64,000 bases of DNA, taken from the NCBI RefSeq assembly GCF_044904675.1, contig NZ_JADIKJ010000007.1, positions 62,001 to 126,000 of the forward strand. Direction: 5' to 3'. The position numbers and the translations under genes are program-made. Origin of the DNA: Dyella_B jejuensis (lineage in GTDB: Bacteria > Pseudomonadota > Gammaproteobacteria > Xanthomonadales > Rhodanobacteraceae). Below, in pieces: positions 16,976-26,912 of the stretch (the stretch's first letter is position 1; each line of letters opens with the position of its first letter). Below the pieces are notes generated by a model. It saw only the letters and a list, made by a program, of their open reading frames with translations, made no database searches and was not told the DNA's origin.

Positions 16976-18421
16976 ATGCATACCCTTCTCTGGCACGACT
17001 ATGAAACGCTGGGCATCGATACGCGGCGGGACCGTCCGGTCCAGTTCGCCGGCATCCGTACCACCTTGGAGCTGGAAATCATCGATGAGCCGGTGATGTT
17101 CTACGCCAAACCGCCGACCGACATGCCGCCCAGTCCGGAATCCTGCCTGATTACCGGCATCCTTCCGCAGCAGGCCGAGCGCGAAGGGCTTATCGAAGCG
17201 GAATTCGCCGCGCGCGTGCACGAACAATTGGCCGCGCCGGGCACCTGCGGGGTGGGCTACAACTCGCTGCGTTTCGACGACGAATTCACGCGCCAGCTGT
17301 TGTACCGCAATTTCTTCGAGCCCTATGCGCGCGAATGGGAGAACGGCAATTCGCGCTGGGACCTGATCGATCTGGTGCGCATGTGCCACGCGCTGCGCCC
17401 CGAAGGCATCGTGTGGCCCACGCGCGAGGATGGCACGCCCAGTTTCAAGCTCGAACACCTGGCCAGCGCCAATCACCTGCAGCAGGAGCGCGCGCACGAT
17501 GCGCTCTCCGATGTGCATGCACTGATCGATCTGGCCCGCCTGATCCGCGTGCGCCAACCGCGATTGTGGGATTGGCACTATGCGCTGCGCCGCAAGCAGC
17601 GCGCGTTCGAACTCCTGGACGTTGTGCAGATGACGCCGCTGGTGCACGTATCCTCGCGCTACCCGGCCAGCCGCTGCTGCCTGGCAGTGATCGTGCCGTT
17701 GGCAATACATCCCAGCCGTCCCGGCGAAATCATCGTCTACGACCTGGCCCGGCATCCGGCGGACCTTCTTGCCCTGGAGGCCGAGGAAATCGCCGACCGC
17801 ATGTTTACCGCGCGCGCGGATCTGCCCGAAGGCGTGGAGCGCGTTCCATTGCGCACCGTGCATGCCAATCGCTCGCCCGCGCTGGCGCCGTTGTCGGTAC
17901 TGAAGGGCGTCGATATGCAACGGCTGCAACTGGACCTCGACAGTTGCCTTGCACACGCCGACCTGTTGCGCGCCGCCACCGGGTTGGGCGACAAGTTGCG
18001 CCGTATTTTCCAGCAAGCGGCCGAGCTGCCGCCGCCGGAAGATCCCGAGCTTGCGCTGTATAGCGGGTTCCTGCCGGATGCCGACAAACGCCTGCTGCGC
18101 GAAGTGCGTGCCACGCCGCCCGAACAATTGAGCCAACGCAGCTTCGCATTTCGCGATTCGCGCTACGCCGAACTGCTGTTCCGCTATCGCGCCCGCAACT
18201 GGCCGGAAACGCTGGCGCCGGACGAACGCGAACGCTGGGAAGCCTTCCGCACCGGGCGTCTTACGCGGTCCACGCCGCTCACCACGCTGACGCTTGCCGA
18301 TTACTTCGCCAAGCTGACGCTATTGCGCAACGAACCGTCGGCAAGCGATAAATTCGCCCTGCTCGATCAACTGCAAGCCTGGGGCGACCGACTCGCCGCC
18401 GAGGCTGGCCTCCTGGCCTGA
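16976..18421 (+). CDS. sbcB: Exodeoxyribonuclease I
   Basis: SbcB degrades single-stranded DNA 3' to 5' in repair and recombination. The DEDDh exonuclease motifs are LLWHDYETLGID (Exo I), GYNSLRFDDEFTR (Exo II) and ERAHDALSDVHA (Exo III), in the N-terminal 190 residues; the SH3-like and helical extension domains follow. The length of 481 residues matches the family. It is followed 17 bases later by a DUF2461 gene on the same strand. Confidence 0.95.
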   Translation: MHTLLWHDYETLGIDTRRDRPVQFAGIRTTLELEIIDEPVMFYAKPPTDMPPSPESCLITGILPQQAEREGLIEAEFAARVHEQLAAPGTCGVGYNSLRFDDEFTRQLLYRNFFEPYAREWENGNSRWDLIDLVRMCHALRPEGIVWPTREDGTPSFKLEHLASANHLQQERAHDALSDVHALIDLARLIRVRQPRLWDWHYALRRKQRAFELLDVVQMTPLVHVSSRYPASRCCLAVIVPLAIHPSRPGEIIVYDLARHPADLLALEAEEIADRMFTARADLPEGVERVPLRTVHANRSPALAPLSVLKGVDMQRLQLDLDSCLAHADLLRAATGLGDKLRRIFQQAAELPPPEDPELALYSGFLPDADKRLLREVRATPPEQLSQRSFAFRDSRYAELLFRYRARNWPETLAPDERERWEAFRTGRLTRSTPLTTLTLADYFAKLTLLRNEPSASDKFALLDQLQAWGDRLAAEAGLLA

Positions 18422-18438
18422 CTGGACAATCCGACGCT

Positions 18439-19125
18439 ATGCCCCGCTCCTATTTCTCACCCGCCACCTTCCGTTTCCTGAAAGCCCTGGCCCGCAACAA
18501 CCATCGCGAATGGTTCCTGGCGCACAAAGCCGACTACGAACGAGACGTGCGCGATCCCTTCCTGCAGTTGATCACCGACTTGCAGGCGCCGTTGGCAAAG
18601 ATCAGCAAGCACTACCGTGCCGATCCACGCAAGAACGGCGGCTCGCTGTTCCGCATCTATCGCGACACGCGCTTTTCCGGCGACAAGGAACCGTACAAGC
18701 CCTGGGCCAGTGCGCGTTTTTTCCACGAGCGCCGCCATGAAATTCCCGCGCCATCGTTTTACGTGCATATCCAGCCCGGCGATTGCTTCGTCGGCGGCGG
18801 CATGTGGCATCCCGAGCCGGATGCGTTGAAGCGCATCCGTGCGTTCCTGGCGGACAATCCGGCCGCCTGGAAACGCGCCACGCAATCCAAAACGTTCCGC
18901 GCGCATTTCGCGTTCTGGGGCGAATCGCTGACGCGGCCGCCACGGGGCTTCGATCCAGGTCACGAACTGATCGAGGACCTCAAGCGCAAGGATTTCGCGG
19001 CGGGCGAAGGCTTCGAGGAAGCGCTGGCCTGCTCCGCGGAGTTGCTGCCGTACATGGTGGAAAGCTACAAGCGGATTACACCGATGATTGATTATTTGTG
19101 TGCGGCGCAGGAGCTGGATTTCTAA
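18439..19125 (+). CDS. DUF2461 (TIGR02453) family protein
   Basis: The 228-residue protein matches the DUF2461 family (start: FSPATFRFLKALARNNHREW; internal: DTRFSGDKEPYKPWASARF). The function is unknown; the protein is soluble with no signal peptide. It lies 17 bases after sbcB and probably shares its transcript, which ends at the repeat hairpin 19247-19268. Confidence 0.88.
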   Translation: MPRSYFSPATFRFLKALARNNHREWFLAHKADYERDVRDPFLQLITDLQAPLAKISKHYRADPRKNGGSLFRIYRDTRFSGDKEPYKPWASARFFHERRHEIPAPSFYVHIQPGDCFVGGGMWHPEPDALKRIRAFLADNPAAWKRATQSKTFRAHFAFWGESLTRPPRGFDPGHELIEDLKRKDFAAGEGFEEALACSAELLPYMVESYKRITPMIDYLCAAQELDF

Positions 19126-19246
19126 TGGCTCGTTGTTTGGCCTCTCATGCCGGGGAGAGGATCGAGACGGTTACATCGCTAGCGTTGCCGTGTCATCGCA
19201 TGATGCTTTGAACAAACTTGGCGGCAAGGTTGGCCCCTCACCCCAG

Positions 19247-19268
19247 CCCTCTCCCGCAGGGGAGAGGG
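19247..19268. repeat. REP-like palindromic element between convergent genes
   Basis: CCCTCTCCC, loop GCA(G), GGGAGAGGG, preceded by CCCTCACCCCAG. This motif type is widespread between genes in xanthomonads and pseudomonads. Here it separates the convergent DUF2461 and lysS genes and may act as a terminator. Confidence 0.65.
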
Positions 19269-19277
19269 CGCAGAGCG

Positions 19278-20798
<1,521 letters not shown>

Positions 20799-20896
20799 GG
20801 AGATTCCAATGGCTGACGACATGCGTGTCGACGGCCGAACGCTTCTTTATGTATCGCTTGATTGCCAAATGGGATCACTGCCTGGGGCAGCGCTCG

Positions 20897-21190
20897 TCAA
20901 TCGCCCTTGTGAAATACCTGCTTGACCGCGTGCGTGGTTGCGTTCCAACCTGCATGCGCGCCGCGCGCAATACCGTGGCCTGCCTGTTTCGCACCCTGCC
21001 CTATCGACCTGCCGACCTGTGCGGTCGCGTGCCCCACGTCGCGGGCGCCATGGCCGATATCGTGCCCGACCGCTTTCGTATCCTGCCCGATAGCCTGGCC
21101 GAGACCGGCAGCCTGGGCATTTGCCACGAACATGCAACACGCGACCAGTGCGCACCCGCACAGCATTCCGCCCGTCTTCTTGCCGTTCAT
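20897..21190 (-). CDS. Small exported Gly/Ala/His-rich protein
   Basis: From ATG 21190 (GGGGAG upstream) the frame encodes 97 residues: a signal peptide (CGCALVACCMFVANAQAAG) and then a repetitive helical stretch of G-Q, D/H-x-G units (QAIGQDTKAVGHDIGHGARD, ATAQVGRSIGQGAKQAGHGI). The short period resembles LEA-like or envelope-associated amphipathic helices. No function is assigned. It sits between prfB and lysS, breaking that pair. Confidence 0.7.
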   Translation of the reverse strand: MNGKKTGGMLCGCALVACCMFVANAQAAGLGQAIGQDTKAVGHDIGHGARDVGHATAQVGRSIGQGAKQAGHGIARGAHAGWNATTHAVKQVFHKGD

Positions 21191-21230
21191 GCCGCGGCTC
21201 CCCGGTCGAAGGTCAGGCCATATCCACCGG

Positions 21231-22356
21231 TCATGCATCGACACGCCTGGCGCCGGCATCCAGGCCGGATTTCAGGCTTGCTTCCACGAATTCATCCAGG
21301 TCGCCGTCCAGCACTTTTTGCGTATCCGTGCGCTCGATGCCGGTACGCAGGTCCTTGATGCGGCTCTGGTCGAGCACGTAGTTGCGGATCTGGCTACCCC
21401 AGCCGATATCGGACTTGGACGCTTCCAGCGCATCTTTCTCGGCATTGCGCTTCTGCATCTCCAGTTCGTACAGCTTCGCGGCGAGCATCTTCATCGCGCG
21501 ATCGCGGTTGGCATGCTGGCTGCGTTCGGTCTGGCAGGCGACGACCACGCCGGTGGGCACATGCGTGATACGCACGGCCGATTCGGTCTTGTTGACGTGC
21601 TGGCCGCCGGCGCCGGACGAACGGTAGACGTCGGTCTTGAGGTCGGCCGGGTTGATGTCGATGTCGATATCGTCGTCGACTTCCGGCGCCACGAACACCG
21701 ACGTGAAACTGGTATGGCGGCGGTTGTCCGAATCGAACGGGCTCTTGCGCACCAGGCGGTGTACCCCGATCTCGGTCTTCAGCCAACCGTAGGCGTAATC
21801 GCCTTCCACGCGAAAGGTGGCGGATTTGATGCCGGCCACTTCGCCCGCGCTCACTTCCATCAGCTCGGTTTTCCAGCCGCGCCATTCGCACCAGCGCAAG
21901 TACATGCGCAGCAGCATTTCCGCCCAATCCTGCGCCTCGGTACCGCCGGCGCCGGCCTGGATGTCGACGAAGGCGTTGGCCGCATCCATCTTGCCGGAGA
22001 ACATGCGCTGGAATTCCAGCTTGCCGATTTCCGCTTCGAGCCGGGCGACATCGTCGACTACGGATTGCACCGTGGCTTCATCGCCGTCGGCGGCGGCCAT
22101 TTCCAGCAGCTCGCCGGCATCGGCCAGGCCCGAGGTAATGCGGTCGATACCGCTGACAATGGTGTCGAGACGGGCGCGCTCGCGGCCCAGTTCCTGCGCG
22201 CGCGGCGGATCATCCCACACGGTGGGACTTTCCAGTTCGCGGCTTACTTCCTCCAGGCGCTCGCGCTTGGTGGCGTAGTCAAAGATACCCCCTAAGCGAC
22301 TCGATGCGGGCCTTGAGGTCCGCGATCTGCGCAAGGATCGGATTGGTTTCGATCAT
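21231..22356 (-). CDS. prfB: Peptide chain release factor 2 (programmed +1 frameshift)
   Basis: RF2 releases peptides at UGA and UAA. The true start is ATG 22356 (MIETNPILAQIADLKARIES); after 25 codons an in-frame TGA (22279-22281) must be bypassed by a +1 shift at CTT-TGA-C, after which the frame continues DYATKRERLEEVSRELESPT. The SPF codon-recognition motif (RKSPFDSDN) and the GGQ hydrolysis motif (GAGGQHVNKTESAVRI) are present. The frameshift autoregulates RF2: low RF2 favours the shift. It lies upstream of lysS. Confidence 0.97.
22279..22293 (-). promoter_or_regulatory. prfB programmed frameshift site
   Basis: On the minus strand AGGGGG-TAT-CTT-TGA-C: an internal Shine-Dalgarno-like sequence 3 nt before the slippery CTT followed by the UGA stop, identical in layout to the classic prfB site. 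Confidence 0.95.
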
Positions 22357-22627
22357 GTGGAATGAACCTGGGATGGCGACGCCCATGCGGACGCGAATCA
22401 AACGGTTATCCTAGCAAACCGCCCGCGCTGACGCCTAGACGACCAACGCGGCCTCGCTGCGAAATGCCCTGGGTGCAGCCTCCGCGGCCTTCGGCAGAGG
22501 CGGTTCCGGCTCCCGCCTCCGAGCGATATCGCCTCGAGATTGATCGCCTGGGCGGCGGAAAGCCGCCCATGGCTCGCCAACGTCTTTCGCATGCCCAGTC
22601 GCTTGAAAAAGCGTGCTGCTTGAGAAG

Positions 22628-24304
22628 TTACTGCTGGAGCGCCAACGCATGCGTGTGCACGTCCCGCACCGCGCGCCCCGATGGATCGGCCATGGTCGCA
22701 AAGGCCGGATCCCATGCCAGTGCCGCCGGCGATGAGCAGGCAATGGATTTTCCGCCGGGCACCGTCGCGGCGCAGGCTTCGCCTGGGAAATGCTTTTCGA
22801 AGATGCGGCGATACAGATAAGCCTCCTTGGTCGCGGGCGTGTTGAACGGATAGCGTGCCGCCGCGGCGGCAAATTCGCGATCGCTGACTGCTTGTTCCGC
22901 ATGCGCTTTCAAGCCGTCGATCCAGCCGTAGCCCACGCCGTCGCTGAACTGTTCTTTCTGCCGCCACAGGATCGATTCCGGCAGCGCGCCATCGAAGGCT
23001 TCGCGCAGCACCGCTTTTTCGATCCGTCCCTTGCCGGCCATCTTGTGTGCGGCATCCATGCCCATGGCCACGTCCATGAATTCCAGATCGAGAAAGGGCA
23101 CGCGCGCCTCCACGCCCCAGGCCATCATCGATTTGTTGGCGCGCAGGCAATCGTAACTATGCAAAGCGTCGAGCTTGCGCACGGTTTCCTCGTGGAAGGC
23201 TTCCGCCGAGGGCGCCTTGTGAAAGTACAGGTAGCCGCCGAAGATTTCGTCCGAACCTTCGCCGGACAGCACCATCTTTACGCCCATCGCCTTGATGCGG
23301 CGCGCCAGCAAGTACATCGGCGTGGACGCGCGGATGGTGGTGACATCGTAGGTTTCGATATGGCGGATCACTTCCGGCAAGGCGTCCAATCCCTCCCAGA
23401 ACGTGTAGACGAAGCCATGGTGCACCGTGCCTAGCGCATCGGCTGCCACTTTCGCGGCGACCAGGTCAGGCGATCCTTCCAGGCCGATGGCAAAGGAATG
23501 CAGGCGCGGCCACCAGGCTTCACTGCGGTCGTCGTCTTCCACGCGCTCGCGCGCAAAGCGCGCCGCGCAGGCGGCGACCAACGAGGAATCCAGGCCCCCC
23601 GACAGCAATACGCCGTAGGGCACGTCGGTCATCAATTGGCGATGCACGGCCTGTTCGAAGGCTTCACGCAATCGGCCAGCTCCGGGCGCGCGGCCCTTGG
23701 TCATTGCGTAGTCGCGCCAGGGCCGGCTGTAGTAGCGCCGCAATTCGCCGCTGGCGCTGTCGTACACATGGCCGGGCGGAAATGGCGCGACGTCTGCGCA
23801 AACACTGCAAAGCGCCTTCATTTCCGATGCCACGCACAGTCGTCCCTGCGTATCGTGGCCCCAATATAGCGGGCATACGCCAAGCGGATCGCGCGCGATC
23901 AGGTAACGCTGCGTATCGCCATCCCATAGGGCGAACGCGAAGATGCCGTTGAGCCGGTCGAGGAAATCCGCGCCGTACTCGCGATACAACGCATTGATCA
24001 CTTCGCAGTCCGAACCCGTAGTGAAGTCGTAGGCGCTTGCCGCACGCAGTTCGCGATGGTTGTAGATCTCGCCGTTAACCGCCAGCGCCAGGGATCCATC
24101 GCGAGAGCGCAGCGGCTGCGCGCCACTGGCCGGATCGACGATCGCCAGGCGCTCGTGCACCAGGATCACTCCTGCATCGACGAACACGCCGCTCCAGTCC
24201 GGCCCGCGATGACGCTGGCGCTGCGATAGTTCCAACGCCAGCAGGCGCAAGGCGGCGAGGTCGTCGCCCGGCTGCAGGTCGAACATTCCGAAAATGGCAC
24301 ACAT
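22628..24304 (-). CDS. asnB: Asparagine synthase B (glutamine-hydrolysing)
   Basis: AsnB makes asparagine from aspartate, glutamine and ATP. The class II glutaminase domain starts at the nucleophile Cys2 (MCAIFGMF) with RHRGPD; the synthetase domain has the PP-loop SGGLDSSLVAA and LSGEGSDEIFGGY. The start ATG 24304 is fixed by the required Cys2 and has AAGGAA upstream. The 558-residue length is normal. Upstream lies a leader peptide and terminator suggesting control by charged tRNA-Asn (see entries at 24339-24562). Confidence 0.96.
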   Translation of the reverse strand: MCAIFGMFDLQPGDDLAALRLLALELSQRQRHRGPDWSGVFVDAGVILVHERLAIVDPASGAQPLRSRDGSLALAVNGEIYNHRELRAASAYDFTTGSDCEVINALYREYGADFLDRLNGIFAFALWDGDTQRYLIARDPLGVCPLYWGHDTQGRLCVASEMKALCSVCADVAPFPPGHVYDSASGELRRYYSRPWRDYAMTKGRAPGAGRLREAFEQAVHRQLMTDVPYGVLLSGGLDSSLVAACAARFARERVEDDDRSEAWWPRLHSFAIGLEGSPDLVAAKVAADALGTVHHGFVYTFWEGLDALPEVIRHIETYDVTTIRASTPMYLLARRIKAMGVKMVLSGEGSDEIFGGYLYFHKAPSAEAFHEETVRKLDALHSYDCLRANKSMMAWGVEARVPFLDLEFMDVAMGMDAAHKMAGKGRIEKAVLREAFDGALPESILWRQKEQFSDGVGYGWIDGLKAHAEQAVSDREFAAAAARYPFNTPATKEAYLYRRIFEKHFPGEACAATVPGGKSIACSSPAALAWDPAFATMADPSGRAVRDVHTHALALQQ

Positions 24305-24338
24305 GCTGGATTTCCTTGTAGTCGATGATTCAGACGGC

Positions 24339-24373
24339 AAAAACAAAAGGGCCCGCACTTGGCGGGCCCTTTT
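24339..24373 (-). terminator. Attenuator terminator in the asnB leader
   Basis: On the minus strand AAAAGGGCCCGC, loop CAAGT, GCGGGCCCTTTT form a perfect 12-bp stem followed by GTTTTT. It ends about 35 nt before the asnB start codon, so it cannot serve a gene other than asnB; it is a conditional terminator. The upstream segment GTGGGCC (24408-24414) can pair with the 5' arm GGCCCGC as an antiterminator. Confidence 0.85.
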
Positions 24374-24398
24374 GCGTGTGTAGGTTTGTTGCTTTCGT

Positions 24399-24527
24399 CT
24401 ACACGCCGGCCCACCCGCGATTGCAGGTACGGTTATTGGCGTTGTTATTCAGCAGCGTCGCGGCCACGGCAGCGCACGCCGCATAAGCGAGGCGATGTGC
24501 GAGAGAAAGGGTGGCAGGCACGTTCAT
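24399..24527 (-). CDS. Asn-rich leader peptide of asnB
   Basis: A 42-codon frame from ATG 24527 to TAG 24399 encodes MNVPATLSLAHRLAYAACAA, then a stretch TLLNNNANNRTCNRGWAGV. Six Asn codons (AAT AAC AAC, AAT AAC, AAT) fall within ten codons, 24420-24449. The stop is 26 nt before the terminator stem. The segment GGCCGCGA just before the Asn run (24458-24465) pairs with TCGCGG at 24415-24420, so a ribosome stalled on Asn codons would free the antiterminator strand. No ribosome site precedes the ATG; a promoter directly upstream suggests a leaderless start. Its predicted role is sensing Asn-tRNA supply. Confidence 0.75.
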   Translation of the reverse strand: MNVPATLSLAHRLAYAACAAVAATLLNNNANNRTCNRGWAGV

Positions 24528-24533
24528 GGTTTG

Positions 24534-24562
24534 AATAGATCACAGGCCGTTGCCCGGCGCAA
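24534..24562 (-). promoter_or_regulatory. Candidate asnB promoter
   Basis: TTGCGC (24557-24562), 17 nt, TCTATT (24534-24539). Transcription would begin at or next to the A of the leader-peptide ATG (24527). Confidence 0.45.
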
Positions 24563-24811
24563 GCGGCATGCATGGCCGGCCGATGGTTGCTGCGGAAACC
24601 ATTGGGGCACTAGCGATAGGTGCGCCACGTCGCAACTTGCTCATCCGGCCATGGCATTTCACATTGTCTTAGCCTGGAGGTTGCTCTGATTTCGCCGGTC
24701 CCGCCCATGTGAGTACGTCCGGGATCGTGGGGACACAAGTCGTAGCAGCACGAATACATGGCATCGCCTGTAGGCCCGTGCATGTGGGCCGCCGTTCAAA
24801 AGGAGCGAACG

Positions 24812-26332
24812 ATGGGTCGGATGAAGTGTTTGAGCGGCTTACTGATGTTTGCCGCCCTGTCGCCTGCCTTCGCGCAGGACCAGACGCAAAAGCTGCAACA
24901 GGAAGTGGATGATCTGCAAACCACGGTCAAGGCATTGCAGGCCCAGGTGCAGGCACTGAAGGCGGCCCGGCCGGCCACGCCGGCAACCGTGACCGCGGCT
25001 TCCCTGCCCGCAGCCTCCACTGTCACTATGGCGCCCGCCACGCCCGCAACATCACAGCCGGCACCGTCGCCGCTTACCGCGGTGCCTAGCGGCCAGGTCA
25101 ATGCACTGGCGTTGAGCGACGCCGAACGCTCGCCCTTGCCGGCACAACAAAGCGTGTCGGAAAACCAGGATTCCGTATCGCGCATCGATAACGAGGCGCC
25201 ACCTACCGACCCCGGCCTGAAAGGTTTCATGCAGATTCCCGGTACGCAAACGCTGGTGCGATTGGGTGGCTATGCCAAGCTCGATGCCATCTACGACGTC
25301 AACAGCATTAGCTATCCGGATGCCTTCGTCACGTCGGCCATTCCCGTTCCGGCCCCGCGCAATGACAGCGGCAACTTCACCATGCAGGCGCGCCAGACCC
25401 GCTTGAGCATGGAAATACGGCGGCCGACCATGTTCGACGAAAGCCTGCGCTTCTATTTCGAAACCGACCTGTTCGGTGGCGGCAGCGGCAACTATGGCTT
25501 TCGCTTGCGTCAGGCTTATGGACAACTCGGCAATACCTTCGCGGGTTTCGGCTGGTCCGCCTTCGCGGATCTCGACGCCGCGCCGGAGACGCTGGATTTC
25601 GAAGGACCGCCTGGATTGATCGCGCCGCGCCAGGCTGGCATCCATCAATTTTTCCACCTGGGCGACCACAGCAGCCTGACGATCGCCGCCGAGCAACCGG
25701 CTTCCGAGGTCAACGCATACCAGCCCGACATACCGAGCGTGACCGCCAATGCCGTGCATGGTACGCAGCACGTGCCTGATGTGATTATTGCCGCGCGCAC
25801 CGAACACGCCTGGGGACATTTGCAGCTTGGCGGCGTGCTGCGCCAGATAGGCTATACCGATGGCGAACAAGGCCAGCGCGTGCTGGGCGGCGGCGCCCAG
25901 CTGACCGGTTCATTCAAAGTCGCCACGTTATCGCCATACAGCGATCTGCTGATGTTCGGCGCCGGCTGGGGCAAGGGCATTGCGCGTTACCTGGCCGATA
26001 CCGGCGGCCTGAACCTCGATGCGGTAGTTGGGCCGGATGGCTGGTTGCATACGCTTGGCGGTCTTGGCGGACACATCGGTTATACGCATTACTGGAATGA
26101 CAACTGGCGCAGCAATCTGGTCTATGGCATCGCACGCATCCAGCATTCGCCCTGGCTGGCCACCAACGATTTCCATGACAGCAACTACGCCGCCGCCAAC
26201 CTCATCTGGAATCCCGTGCCCACGCTCACGATGGGCCTGGAACTGTTGCACGGCCGGCTGATGGAGCAGGACAACCGCTACAACGCCGACACGCGCATCC
26301 AGGGTTCAGTGCAATACAGCTTTGTCAGGTAA
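24812..26332 (+). CDS. DcaP-like outer-membrane porin
   Basis: The product starts at ATG 24812 (AGGAG 7 nt upstream) with a signal peptide (MKCLSGLLMFAALSPAFAQ), a short coiled coil (LQQEVDDLQTTVKALQAQVQ), an Ala/Pro/Thr-rich linker to about residue 120, and a beta-barrel of about 370 residues with porin signatures (VRLGGYAKLDAIYDVNS, RQTRLSMEIRRP, LRFYFETDLFGGG). The layout matches trimeric DcaP-like channels for negatively charged small molecules. It ends VQYSFVR rather than in the usual aromatic residue. It is divergent from asnB. The substrate is unknown. Confidence 0.85.
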   Translation: MGRMKCLSGLLMFAALSPAFAQDQTQKLQQEVDDLQTTVKALQAQVQALKAARPATPATVTAASLPAASTVTMAPATPATSQPAPSPLTAVPSGQVNALALSDAERSPLPAQQSVSENQDSVSRIDNEAPPTDPGLKGFMQIPGTQTLVRLGGYAKLDAIYDVNSISYPDAFVTSAIPVPAPRNDSGNFTMQARQTRLSMEIRRPTMFDESLRFYFETDLFGGGSGNYGFRLRQAYGQLGNTFAGFGWSAFADLDAAPETLDFEGPPGLIAPRQAGIHQFFHLGDHSSLTIAAEQPASEVNAYQPDIPSVTANAVHGTQHVPDVIIAARTEHAWGHLQLGGVLRQIGYTDGEQGQRVLGGGAQLTGSFKVATLSPYSDLLMFGAGWGKGIARYLADTGGLNLDAVVGPDGWLHTLGGLGGHIGYTHYWNDNWRSNLVYGIARIQHSPWLATNDFHDSNYAAANLIWNPVPTLTMGLELLHGRLMEQDNRYNADTRIQGSVQYSFVR

Positions 26333-26395
26333 CGACCTTGGCCGCGCCAATAGGCTGCGACCACTCGCGTTGGGTGGCCTTCGCACTTGTCGCGC

Positions 26396-26761
26396 TCAGA
26401 GCGAAGCCACCCATCGCACCGCGTCGTCAAACTCGGCGTTGCTGAAAAGCCTGAAGTGGGCGGGTATCGCAAAACCAAACATGCTCGATACCACGCGGAG
26501 CCAGCCCACATCGGTCACCAGCGCGGTACGCTCCCATCCGGTGATGTGCCGGAAGCCGAGTTTTACGTCGTCCCACATCGCGCCCGGGGCAAAGCCGATG
26601 AAGTCCTCGCCTACATGCACCAGGATGCGCAATTTGCGATTCAAGGCAAAAGCCGCCTCGATATCCGGCACCATTACGTTCTCGTAGTCGTCCGCGGTGA
26701 CCGTACCGCGCATGCGAAAGCCGATGATACCTGCCGGCAGCGTGGGAAGTTGTTCGATCAT
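26396..26761 (-). CDS. SpoIIAA-like (STAS/SEC14 fold) protein
   Basis: The 121-residue protein matches the SpoIIAA-like family (PF11964): MIEQLPTLPAGIIGFRMRGT at the start and VHVGEDFIGFAPGAMWDD in the middle. These small STAS-like proteins are thought to bind lipids or partner proteins; no function is established. It stands alone between the porin and recJ. Confidence 0.8.
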   Translation of the reverse strand: MIEQLPTLPAGIIGFRMRGTVTADDYENVMVPDIEAAFALNRKLRILVHVGEDFIGFAPGAMWDDVKLGFRHITGWERTALVTDVGWLRVVSSMFGFAIPAHFRLFSNAEFDDAVRWVASL

Positions 26762-26912
26762 GGCACCTGCCTCCTGCTTGCGATGGATGTTCTATACAAA
26801 CGCCATTCCGGTTAAGGCGCAAGGGCGGCAACGTGAATGTCGCGTCAGGCTGATGCGATATCGAACACGAATACGCTCGACAGGGAAGAAAACGTGCCGC
26901 CGCCGTGCCAGC

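Noticed and set aside
22628..22700. Terminator after asnB
   Set aside because: Short GC-rich inverted motifs lie past the stop but none has a convincing stem and T run.
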